The translations under genes and the position numbers were made by a program. From Mesostigma viride (taxonomy: Eukaryota > Streptophyta > Mesostigmatophyceae > Mesostigmatales > Mesostigmataceae), in assembly GCA_009746045.1 (NCBI GenBank), contig RPFO01000575.1, positions 62,001 to 126,000 of the forward strand: 64,000 bases of DNA, read 5' to 3'. The notes beneath the pieces are model-generated. The model searched no databases. It saw only the letters and a list, made by a program, of their open reading frames with translations, and was not told where the DNA came from. Of this stretch, positions 1 to 9,338 are shown piece after piece (position 1 is the first letter of the stretch; the number at the start of each line of letters is the position of its first letter).

Positions 1-408
1 ACAGGACTTGATGGTCAATTGATAGGTAGGCGCACTGTAGCGCGCCAGGACCTATGAGACAATTGATGCTGACTAGTGTACGGATAGGTCCACAGGACTA
101 GCCGTATGGACAATTGATAGATCTGCGCGCCAAAGGCGTGCCAGAGTCTGTGTAATCAATTGATTGACAGTTCAGCTGTGACAGTGCAGCTGAATACTTG
201 GACGCGTCCCTAGCAAGCTATATGTGTGACTTGGTCGCACCGGGACGCTAGCTCTTGCGTGCACGCTCTCTTGGCATAACGACCCTGTCGTCTGTGCTAC
301 GTGCAGTCTCGGACTTGACGTGACTTACGTCTGTGTTTGCTCATTATAATAAAGGCAACTTTCCTGCAAGAGCCATGGATTCCCTCGGTGGTAAACTCTC
401 ATTCAACT
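1..408 (+). repeat. 5' LTR of A1, truncated by window edge
   Basis: Matches positions 7225-7632 almost base for base. It ends TCAACT at 408. It contains a TATAAT/AATAAA cluster at 345-353, a plausible promoter or poly(A) signal near the LTR 3' end. The sequence after it starts CGTATTACA, conserved in A3, and has no TGG primer-binding-site start. Confidence 0.92.
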
Positions 409-435
409 CGTATTACAATCTTCGTACCAAGAAAA

Positions 436-1219
436 ATGCCGGACTCGATGGAGTTCCGCATTCCGAGGGATTCTGAAATTTTGGGCAGTCCAGCGGACAT
501 CGCCGAATCTCCGGCTGGTCCTTCGACGACTCCTGTTCGTGAAGATCGTCCGGTTCTTAATCCGGCGTGGCAGCGTGTTGTTGACCAGGCGGTAGCGTCC
601 AGTGCGGAGCTACGCGCTCAGCAGCAGGCACTGCTGCAAAACCTACGACTGCCGCCCCCGCCTCCGCAACCTTCGATTGTTTCGGGGTTTCGCGATTACC
701 TTGATTCCATTCGAGCTTTGCTCGCGGACTTCGAGGTCCATACCCGGGCGGGGTTGCAAGCGCCCAGCGCGGTTGCCGAGGTCTCTGAGGAGATCGACAA
801 CGCGGTTTCATCGCTTACAGGTTACCAGCGCAATCTCGCTAACTGGCTGTCGGTTCGTTCGGGCGTCATTCCGACGATTACGACCAACCTGTTTCAAGAC
901 CTTGCGATTCTGCAGTTGCTGTCGCGAGGCTTCCGGACGCGTGAGCGGCAATTGCTGCTCAATCTTGTCGCGTTCTTGTCTGCATTGCGAGAGTGGGCGC
1001 CGGACGGGTGGGATTTTCTAACGATTCTTACCAACCCGCTCCGCATCGTCACGCCGCCGTCGTCGCCGCATTGATCCGGTGACGGGACGTCGGTTGGACC
1101 CCATCGTCATCGAAACTCCGGTGACGATTGAGGTTGGGCAAGGCCAGGAGGCGCCTGCGCCTGTCGCCAACGATCCAATTTACGACTACGACTACTGCGA
1201 TTTTCGTGGTCTCGACTGA
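436..1219 (+). CDS. ORF0, pre-gag protein of family A (frame broken near the 3' end)
   Basis: The first ATG after the LTR opens a proline-rich N-terminus followed by a helical core of about 120 residues. A homologue sits at the same place in A3 (34812-35522, minus). Conserved blocks include SSLTGYQRNL, TNLFQ and NLVAFL..LREW. The direct reading stops at 1072-1074. Reading on in another frame reaches a C-terminus ending YCDFRGLD at 1219, matching the A3 ending, so a frameshift near 1050 is likely. It has no zinc knuckle or protease motif. I do not recognise the family; the position suggests a structural or gag-like accessory protein. The helical core resembles part of the long N-terminal extension of family B gag. 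Confidence 0.75.
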
Positions 1220-1287
1220 ATTCGGCATGGTGGCGCGGTCGGCACCGGGGCAGGCGGCTTTTTGACAGATTGTACATATCTACCTGT

Positions 1288-1301
1288 CTTTTGTTTTCCA
1301 G
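1288..1301 (+). promoter_or_regulatory. Candidate 3' splice site between ORF0 and gag
   Basis: A pyrimidine-rich run, CTTTTGTTTTCCAG, ends in CAG 40 bp before the gag ATG. A donor-like GGTAAAC lies near the LTR end (about 389-395). Splicing out ORF0 would give a gag mRNA. This is motif-level evidence only. Confidence 0.35.
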
Positions 1302-1341
1302 CTGCTTAGCTCAGGGCCATACACAGCTAGTGTAGTTTACC

Positions 1342-2439
1342 ATGGCTGAGGGACGCCGTAGCAAGGGCCTAGCCAGTGGGAATAATAATGGGGGTGCTGG
1401 TAGCGGGACCGCTCACGTAGATGACGTGGGGGTCACCGGAGAAATCACTAATATCCCTTTGAATAATAACACTACACATGCTGTTTCTGGATATGATCTC
1501 ACCACCCAGGGTCTGCTTATTGTTAATCAGCTGCAACCTGTCACTTCAGACTCAAAGCCAAAGCAGGCAGAGGAGTTTGTGGAAGGACTAGAGGGGTTTC
1601 CAAGTTTGTACGGTGGTACAAACTATTATCAGATCTGGATAGGCAGCCAGACTTTTGGCAAGTGCACAGATCAGATTAAAGACCTCACTAGAGAGTGCAA
1701 GAAGGCCAACAAGGCCTGGGCAGTCTACGTGGCAGAGCTGAGGGAGCTGCTAGAGGATCAGAGGAAGAAAGTGGGGATCCATTGGCAGGATAAATACCAG
1801 GGGTGGGAGGTTAAGGGAGACCTTATCCAGAACTTCCTCAATTATTGTAAAATGGTTGAGGAGGGCAGGGCTCACGGCTTCAATGTCGCTGACAGCATAG
1901 CCCTGACAAACTGGCTCAAGGTTTCTGGGCTGGACAAGGCAACACGTGGCTCTTTAAAGGTCATGTGTGCCCCACACTCTACCCTCAAGGCCTACAAGGT
2001 CATAATCAAACAAGCACTCGAGGCAGAGGAGCTGTTTGAGGGTGGAATGCCAGCTGTGAAGGCTACCCACGCAGGTGGGCGTGCCCAGGGGGGCTCCAAG
2101 ACGTCTGAGGCTGACAGAAGCCAAGGAGGACGTGGGGGCAACCACAACAAGCGGAAGGCCAACCATTCACCCGACCCTGACGGGCAATCACATGCCAAGT
2201 CGGTGTTCAGGAGGGTGGGTGGTAAGCCCAGGCAGGGTAACGCGCCTGACAACGGGGGAGGAGGCCAGGGCAAGTCAAAGATCCAGTGCTACCTGTGCAA
2301 GGGGTGGGGGCACATCAAGAAGGAGTGTCCCAGCTTCAAGAAGACCCAGGGCCAGGGCAGCAACAAGAAGAACAACAACAAGTCCCAGGCAGGCCAGCCT
2401 TCAAAGGGCAGTCAGCAAGAAGACAACAAGGAGCAGTGA
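1342..2439 (+). CDS. gag: Gag polyprotein, family A (A1)
   Basis: A 365-residue protein. A helical capsid-like region covers roughly residues 70-235. A basic Gly/Asn/Gln-rich tail holds one CCHC zinc knuckle, CYLCKGWGHIKKEC (C-x2-C-x4-H-x4-C), near residue 315. It is expected to form the particle and bind element RNA. The ATG has an A/C-rich context (TTTACCATGG). It ends at UGA (2437-2439), and the frame then stays open into pol. The A3 homologue is about 370 residues and very similar. The Asn/Lys-rich end varies in length between copies. Confidence 0.93.
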   Translation: MAEGRRSKGLASGNNNGGAGSGTAHVDDVGVTGEITNIPLNNNTTHAVSGYDLTTQGLLIVNQLQPVTSDSKPKQAEEFVEGLEGFPSLYGGTNYYQIWIGSQTFGKCTDQIKDLTRECKKANKAWAVYVAELRELLEDQRKKVGIHWQDKYQGWEVKGDLIQNFLNYCKMVEEGRAHGFNVADSIALTNWLKVSGLDKATRGSLKVMCAPHSTLKAYKVIIKQALEAEELFEGGMPAVKATHAGGRAQGGSKTSEADRSQGGRGGNHNKRKANHSPDPDGQSHAKSVFRRVGGKPRQGNAPDNGGGGQGKSKIQCYLCKGWGHIKKECPSFKKTQGQGSNKKNNNKSQAGQPSKGSQQEDNKEQ

Positions 2440-2442
2440 CTG
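2434..2442 (+). promoter_or_regulatory. In-frame UGA between gag and pol, candidate readthrough site
   Basis: The context CAG TGA CTG is identical in A3. After the stop the same frame is open through 47 codons to the first pol ATG (2581) and beyond. This layout resembles stop-codon readthrough to make Gag-Pol. Confidence 0.5.
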
Positions 2443-5400
2443 TCTGAGGCAACCCCTACACACCTTAATTCACCCAAGGGGGAGGCCAGGTGCTCCAATG
2501 CAGATTTTATATCTGGGCAACAAGAGGGTGATCTCCAGGTTCATGGTGGCCCCAGGTCACCTGGAGAGGTACAGGTTCCTATGAAGACGTCCTTGACAGC
2601 TGGTGCAGCTGTAAGAATGTCTGACCCCATGCATCCTTGTGCTGGGCACGAGGGTGGACCTCTCATTTTGAGAGAAACCAATGTACAACCACAGAGGGGT
2701 GTGAAGGCCTCTGGTGGTATGCATGTGGTCCCTGCTGGCGGTCCAGGTGTTGGGCATGAGCAGGGTGACTCAGACTCTGAGTCAGAACAGGATGGAAGAC
2801 AGCATGGTGATGCTGGACAACCTGACAGCACAGTCCTGACTGTGCCAGGGACTGCTTCCTCTGTGTACCAGGAGTTGGGTGCCCGAATCCACAACATGTT
2901 TGGGCATGCCACTTCTCTGTCAAACAACTTTGCCTTCCGTATGGGCAGGGCACCCCTTCTTAAGGCGTGTCAGCAAGCTGCCTCACGGTGTAAGTGCCAG
3001 TTGTCCTCCAACAAGCCCAGGAAATCACATGCCAAAGCTATACCTCAGAGCATTGGTGATCTGCAGTGTGATATCCAACACATCAGGGGCATGCAACTGT
3101 TGGTGTGCGTGGACAGGTACACAAAATACAAGGTGCTGGAGCATTTACCTTCTATGAAGAACAGGTACTTGCTGGCTGCCCTGCAGAATGTAAGAGCCAA
3201 GTTTCCTACCACAAGGATCCAGGTGGACATGCAGTTTCAGCATCTCAAGGGTGATCCCACCCTTCCTGAGTTGCTGGTTACACCTAGGGAGGCTCATGGG
3301 CAGCAGGGTGCTATAGAGAGGGCAATCCAGGAGGTCAAGAAATTGATTATCTCTGAAGACTGGGTACCCTTATCTGCACCTGCACTTGTCAGGAGTGCAT
3401 GGCTGAGGAACGTGGAGCAGCAGCTGAACAGCAGGGTTAACTTCTACTATGATGGAGTTGCTGTCAGCCCAATGGGTCTATATCATGGCCTGTGCCCACC
3501 ACATGTGCTGGAGGGCTGGAAACATGCTGCACATGTCACCTTTGCCAAGCTGAGGGAGAAGGACCGGGGTTGGAAGATGCTGGAGCCACAAGTGGGTCAG
3601 AAGGTCCTAGCTTGGAAGGAACCTAGCCTTTATGGCAAACGTGGTAGCTGGAGTCCTGGGGTGGTTACCCAGGTTGATGAAGCTAGCCACGCATGCTTGG
3701 TCAGCATGGAGGACGAACCAAAGCATGTGCACCGGCTGAGTTGGTCATATGTCAAGCCTAACCTGATGAATGAGGGCAGTCAGGCACAAGGCTCACAGGA
3801 CCTGCAGGATTTTCAGGTCCCAAGTGACATCACTGATGCAACGACCACATCTGTTGCAGGGGAATCTGTCAGCCCTGGCCAGGTTGCAGAGGTACCTGTT
3901 GAACAGGCTGCAAGGTCAACAGCTGGGGAGTCAACTGTCAAGCCCAAGGCTCTAACCAAGCCCAGGGGGACAAGTTTGGCTGGATTAATTGGGGCTCTGC
4001 AAAGGGCCAAGAAGCAGCCCAAGGTAGCCAAGCTCAGGTGGCATGGCAATCTGGGGCTGGACACTGCCTTAGAGGTAGACACTAATTCTCAGGTTTCCAT
4101 CATTGGGACCAGAGCTGCAGCAGGGTACAGCATGACTGAACCCAGCTATCAGTTTGTGTCTGACTTCAGTGGCGGGGTACACGTGAAGGTACTGGGTGAG
4201 GTATCCATTCCTATCCTTGGACAGGACACTGCTTTTTGTGTCTTGGAGGGCTATCAGGGACCTGCTCTTCTGGGGCAGAATTTCCTATGCCAGGATGGGG
4301 TAGTGATCACGTCCTCTCTCCTGACTAAGGAAGGGGCTGGTCAGGTCCCACTGATTAATTTCAGGACCACTCACCTATCACGTGCAGTAACCAGGACGGT
4401 TAAGCGTGTGCAAGTGTGCCAGGGGCAGGAGCCCTTGGTTGATGACCTCATATTGCCAGCTGCTAGTCATCCAAGCAGTTTGGGCATTGGTCCTCACTCA
4501 CTTGCTGGACACAGCCCTATAAACTACCAAGGCCTGGTGAAGCTCATGTCCTCTCCCATTATGTGTCCCCAGGTCACACTGGGTCTGATTAAATCTGGGG
4601 AGGACTGGATCTCCAAGAAATGCGTGGAACCTGTCAATGACCTGCCTCCTGCACGACGTCTACTCAAGCTCAAGTTTGTCATCAAGATGAAGGAGGTGGA
4701 CGGGGTCAAGGTACCACACGTCAGGCCAGTACTGAATGAGTTCAAGGGTACTGGTGAGTGCACCGCTGAGGAGTTGTATACCCCTGGCATGCTGCATGAC
4801 ACTTGGAGGCTGCTGCTGTGTGTATTTCTAGGCCTTCTCAACAAGGGCTTGGACTATGGCTCAGTGGTGGTAGACTTCAAGAGGGCATTTCTGGAGGGGG
4901 ATGCAGATGTGGCACAGGAAAAGTGGGAGGGCAAGACGCCTTTCTATGTCAGGGTGCCTGCTGTATGGAAAAGGGACATTCACACTGAGTTCCTTAAAAT
5001 CCTCAAGGGCCTGGAGGGCCTGAGGTCAAGTCCAATAATCTGGAGGGAGACTCTCAACCGTTTCCTGAAGGAGCATTGCAACTTGAAGGTTTCTCCTGTA
5101 GACCCCTGTCTGTTTCTGGGGCAATGGGAAGGCCTACCAGTGTATGCTTCGCTGCACGGGGATGACCTACATCTGATAGCTCCCACGTCGTGGCTTAAGG
5201 AGCTGATCTCCATCATTAAGTCCAAGTTTCCTCTGGGTAGGGAGCAATGGCAGGTGGAGAATGAGCCTCTCCTGTTTGTGGGCATGGAGGCCACACTGGT
5301 GAAGAAGGGGGGGAGTGGCGTATGCTGCTGGTGGGGGGCAACGATTATCAAGAGACCCTCATTAGCAAGCTTCCTCCAGTCATCACACAGGCACTGTGTC

Positions 5401-6065
5401 CCATGGTGAGGGGCATGGTTGCTTGGGTGGCAGGCATTTCCAGGCCAGACCTTATGGTCATAGCCAGGTTGCCTGATGACATGCTGACAGAGCTAGGGTC
5501 TGCCAAGGTGGCTGATCAGGTCAGGGCTTCGTCTGGCATTCTGTTGTCTGCAGTGGATTTATCACAACCCATTTGCATGGAGCTGTATGTGGATAGCTCA
5601 ATGGACAGCAGGCAGGTCTCCAAGGTCAGGGGCAGGGCTGCAGGGCTCTTTGTGCTCAGACAGGAAGGCCTGGGGAGTTTGGTGAGCTGGTTTAGTCGCC
5701 TGCACAAACGGGTGGCTGTCAGTAGTGATGTGGCAGAATGCAGGGCTATTTGTGAAGGCATTCACACAAGCCTTTATCTGAAGGAGTTGCTTCATCAGAT
5801 GACTTCTAACACTCCTTGGCCACTTCAGGTTACCACTCTTCTAAAAACAGACTCCATGGGGATGGTGCAGTTTGTGCACAGGCAGATGGCCAGAAGTAGG
5901 GACTTGGATTATCTCCTTCTTAAGGAATTGTCCTCCTTGGCCAATATTGAGCATATCCCTGGGGTTGACAATCCTGCTGATGCTTTGACCAAGCTAGTGC
6001 AGAAGGCAGCAGTGCAATACAAGGTTCTTCAGTCTCTGATGGACCCATCTCAGCAAGCTGTCTAA
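2440..6065 (+). CDS. pol: Pol: integrase, retropepsin-like, reverse transcriptase, RNase H (A1)
   Basis: Residues are numbered from the ATG at 2581. An integrase zinc region (H104, H109, C137, C139) is followed by the catalytic triad candidates D164, D216 and E246. A small C-terminal domain covers about 340-392. A retropepsin-like domain follows, with DTNSQVSII at 500-508 and ALLGQNFL at 562-569. The reverse transcriptase has VVVDFKRAFLEG (D765) and HGDD at 859-862 in place of YVDD. The frame then shifts by minus one at a G7 run (5307-5313) into RNase H (YVDSS, AECRAI, KTDSMG), ending with the ADALTK box near 5990. Integrase precedes the protease, unlike standard copia order. The protease has N where retropepsins carry the G of DTG. 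Confidence 0.9.
5307..5313 (+). promoter_or_regulatory. G7 run at the RT/RNase H frame change
   Basis: The zero frame reads AAG GGG GGG, giving a G GGG GGG heptamer of the form X XXY YYZ. The downstream RNase H continues in the minus-one frame. A3 has the same G7 at its equivalent position (27894-27900). It could be a frameshift signal, a shared mutation, or an undercounted G8. Confidence 0.35.
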
Positions 6066-7016
6066 GCTGGTGCCTGGTTATAGGGCATTGGAGAGCAGAT
6101 TGTGTGGTAGTGTCAGCATTGTGACTGGCATAATACCTGTATTTTAGTCTGTACTAAGGCTCATGGACCATGGTACACTCACTCTGATTTTAATCAGGAT
6201 ACAGCCAGGTTTTGGCTGGGGTTCATGCTGTTGACTACACAAGGTTGACAGGTCCATTACAGACCATGTATTCTATTTAAAAAGAAATGTATATTTGTAC
6301 ATACCTCTCACAATGGTCTGGGAACCTTTATTCTGGGGTTTATAGGGCGGGGTTCGATTCCCTGGTATTATGTTTCTACAAGCTGGCCTGCTCAGGTGTT
6401 TTACCTGTTCAGACTTCCCTAGTTCCCCAGGGCAGGATTTAATTGTTGCCTATGTGTTTCATTTTGTCATTTGTTTGCTGTGGCAATTTATCATCTGACA
6501 AGTAGACGGGCGCCATAAGACGGGCGCCAATACTAACCTGTTGAGAGTATGACGGGGAAACTATTGTAATACGTCTTACTTTGTCAAGTGGTATTTCAAT
6601 TGTCATGGATTTATTGTGCTTATATTAGATATGTACTGGGTTTTATGGGATTAGTATCTGGGATTAATGTAACTCACCGCCAGAAGGTCATTGTACTGGA
6701 GGCTCTACCGAGGTGATGGGATTAATTCCTGGAGAAGACCTCATAGAATTAACCTGTATGTATTTAATTTTGTGTGTTTCTAATATCTGGTGGTACTCTG
6801 TAATGCCACTTCCATAGGTTTTTATCCATTTCTCATGAAATGGTTTTCCCTGTGGCAGATCTGTTTCTTTTCCAGTTCCTTAAAAGAAAGGGCTGGGGGA
6901 ATGGCATTGGCCATTAAAGACATCTGTTCAAGCTTCAAGCTGGAGTGAAGGACATTTCAAGCTACTTCAAGGGTCCCTGGCAGGGGATGTGATCCCTAAA
7001 GAAAAGAAGGGATTGG
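6066..7016 (+). other. 3' noncoding region of A1
   Basis: This stretch has no supported gene. It contains a tRNA T-arm-like hairpin at 6348-6364 (stem CGGGG/CCCTG, loop TTCGATT, matching the Pol III B-box core) and a purine-rich stretch just before the 3' LTR (about 6998-7012) that could serve as the polypurine tract. A near-identical region is in A3 (26185-27133). Confidence 0.6.
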
Positions 7017-7632
7017 AGTTAACGTAAAGGATTTACGTTAGATGGATAGAGATTGTTACGCTCTTTCCAACGGCACCTTGAACGCCTCATTTGGTTAAGG
7101 AACGTAAAAGTTATGACGTTTCCTAGGCTGTGCCGACAGTACCCGGCGCGCCACTGTGGGCGCGTACGGACACAGGATGTACAAGTGTCACTTTGATAGT
7201 CCGCAGGACGTTGACAGGACTTGTACAGGACTTGATGGTCAATTGATAGGTAGGCGCACTGTAGCGCGCCAGGACCTATGAGACAATTGATGCTGACTAG
7301 TGTACGGATAGGTCCACAGGACTAGCCGTATGGACAATTGATAGATCTGCGCGCCAAAGGCGTGCCAGAGTCTGTGTAATCAATTGATTGACAGTTCAGC
7401 TGTGACAGTGCAGCTGAATACTTGGACGCGTCCCTAGCAAGCTATATGTGTGACTTGGTCGCACCGGGACGCTAGCTCTTGCTTGCACGCTCTCTTGGCA
7501 TAACGACCCTGTCGTCTGTGCTACGTGCAGTCTCGGACTTGACGTGACTTACGTCTGTGTTTGCTCATTATAATAAAGGCAACTTTCCTGCAAGAGCCAT
7601 GGATTCCCTCGGTGGTAAACTCTCATTCAACT
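7017..7632 (+). repeat. 3' LTR of A1 (616 bp)
   Basis: Starts AGTTAACG and ends TCAACT. Boundaries are fixed by comparison with A3, whose LTRs are flanked by the 5-bp duplication GCATC. The LTR is rich in CAATTGAT-type inverted motifs. Confidence 0.92.
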
Positions 7633-8880
7633 GTTATTGCCCGTTGCCGACGCTTTCTGCAGGGGGACTGGGAGGGGCTGTTTGGCGTGCCGCCCCCGCG
7701 CACGGCCCGGCTGTCGGGGGAGGTCTCTTTCGAGCGGGTGGCCGCCGACGTCATCCGCCTCGTCCGCGAGGGGCAGCTCAGCCGGGCCATGACCCGCTTG
7801 GACATGGCCAAGCTGGCCCCCGCCAATGCGGCTACCCTGGCGGCCTTGGAGGCTCTTCACCCTGCGGAGCCCGGATTCCAGCTGCCCGTGCCGGACCCCC
7901 TGCCGGCCCCCCTCCGGCTGGACCGCGACTGCTTCCTGGAGGTGATGCGTGCGGTCCCGCGGGCTTCCTCTACCGGGCCGTCGGGCTGGCGCTACGAGCA
8001 CTTGGAGGTCCTGGTGGGGCATGGGGGCGAGGACATTCTCTTTGACACCCTCATTGACCTGGCGGCTGGTCGCGTTCCTCTCGCTGCGCGCGAGTGGTTA
8101 GCGGGCGCTCGCCTCCTCGCTCTGCTCGATCAAGGGTGTCTTGCCCCCCGGCCCCCGAGGGCAAGGTGCGCCCGATCGCCTGCGGTGAGGTGCTCCGCAA
8201 GCTCGTGGGCAAAGTGATCTGCCGCCAAAAGGCGCCCGAGCTCCGTGCCTTTTTCTGCCCGCCCCTCGCAGCGGGTGAGACCTCGGTGGCGGCCCAGCTG
8301 GGGGTGACGACTCCAGGCGGGGCGGATATCCTCATCCATTCGGTGCAGGCCTACCTCGAGGCCCACCCCACCCACGCTGTCGTCAAGGTCGACTGCCACA
8401 ACGCGTTCAACAGTCTGTCCCGCGCCAGCATGTTTGCGGCAGTCATGGAGTCCTTCGAGGACTTGTACGCTTGGACAGCCGTGTGCTACGGCCAGCCCGG
8501 CCAACTGGTTCACATCATGGAGGACGGCACTCGTGGTGGCCTGCTGTCGCGGTCGGGCACCCAGCAAGGGGACCCCCTGGGACCCCTGTACTTTGCCGCC
8601 CCCCTCCAGGGTTGCCTCCAAGCGGTCCATGCTGCCCACCCGGCGGTTGCTATCCAGGCCTACTTGGATGATATCTACCTCCTGGGCCCTGTGCCGGACA
8701 CCACCGCGGCTCTGCTGGCACTGCAGACCGCGGTGGCCGACATCAGCCTCCAGTTGACCCTGGCCAAGTGCGCGGTGTACTCGCCCCAAGGTGATTGCTC
8801 CGGCTTTCCGCCCCAGCTCTTGGGCCGGGACGAGCGCCTCCATGGGTTGGATGTCCTCGGCGTTCCGATTGGCGACCCCG
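7633..8880 (+). pseudogene. LINE-like reverse transcriptase gene, piece 1 of 4
   Basis: Contains non-LTR-type reverse transcriptase blocks in order: GPSGW near 7977, GKVRPIACGEVLRKLVGK near 8158, VDCHNAFNSLSR near 8390, QGDPLGPLYFA near 8565 and AYLDDIYLLG near 8660, the last being the catalytic D-D box. One base is missing near 8150 (C/G-rich run), putting the first 170 residues out of frame with the rest. The N-terminus lies beyond A1, outside the window. It is broken by B1 at GACCCCG and continues at 17292. No endonuclease domain is visible in the retained part. Confidence 0.88.
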
Positions 8881-9338
8881 AGATGGATGGAGACTAGGGA
8901 CGACGAACAACTGCTGAAGCTGAAAGCGAATGATGATTGTATTAGCAATAATACAATGAGAGAGCAATGGAAGCTGAGGGCTCAGAATGGAACGTCTGGG
9001 CAAACTCGGGTCCTGCGGCACTCCCCAGTGCTACGCCTATATGCCTATGGCGGTGCTACCTGCAGCACCTCACCAGTGGACAACTGTACACTGCAACGCC
9101 ATGCGACCACGTCACTAGCATCAACTACACTCGGCCCGTCCAGAACCGGATAACCCGGGTCTGGCGGGTCGAGCTAGAGTCTAGGCACAGTCTGGCACTA
9201 ACCGCACATCGGTCCACATGACACCTCAGTACCGTACACCCTGCCGTACTGTACTGAGGTGTCCCGCTCAGCCGCGGTAGGCAATACGCGGCGCGCAGGC
9301 CGGAAATCCGTGTGTCAGCCTAAGCATCTCATCTAACT
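8881..9338 (-). repeat. 3' LTR of B1
   Basis: 458 bp. As read on the plus strand it runs from AGATGGATGG to CTAACT, one base different from the usual AGTTGGAT start. It contains two inverted repeats: ATTGTATT/AATACAAT around 8937-8955, and 13-bp arms GACACCTCAGTAC/GTACTGAGGTGTC around 9220-9263. Confidence 0.93.

Larger units (their letters stand above)
1..7632 (+). mobile_element. Copia-like LTR retrotransposon, family A, copy A1 (5' end outside window)
   Basis: The 408 bp at the left edge recur at the 3' end of a 616-bp LTR (7017-7632), so the window opens inside the 5' LTR. Internal order is ORF0, gag with a CCHC knuckle, then pol with integrase, retropepsin-like, reverse transcriptase and RNase H domains. 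RNase H follows RT and the RNase H tail carries the copia-like ADALTK box, so I place it in the Ty1/copia group. LTR ends are AGTT...AACT rather than TG...CA. The right flank reads GTTAT inside the LINE-like gene; the matching left target duplication is out of view. A second copy (A3) lies at 25570-36167 on the minus strand. Confidence 0.93.

Noticed and set aside
6340-6370. Complete tRNA gene at the B-box in family A
   Set aside because: Only the T-arm fits; no matching acceptor, D or anticodon arm is present.
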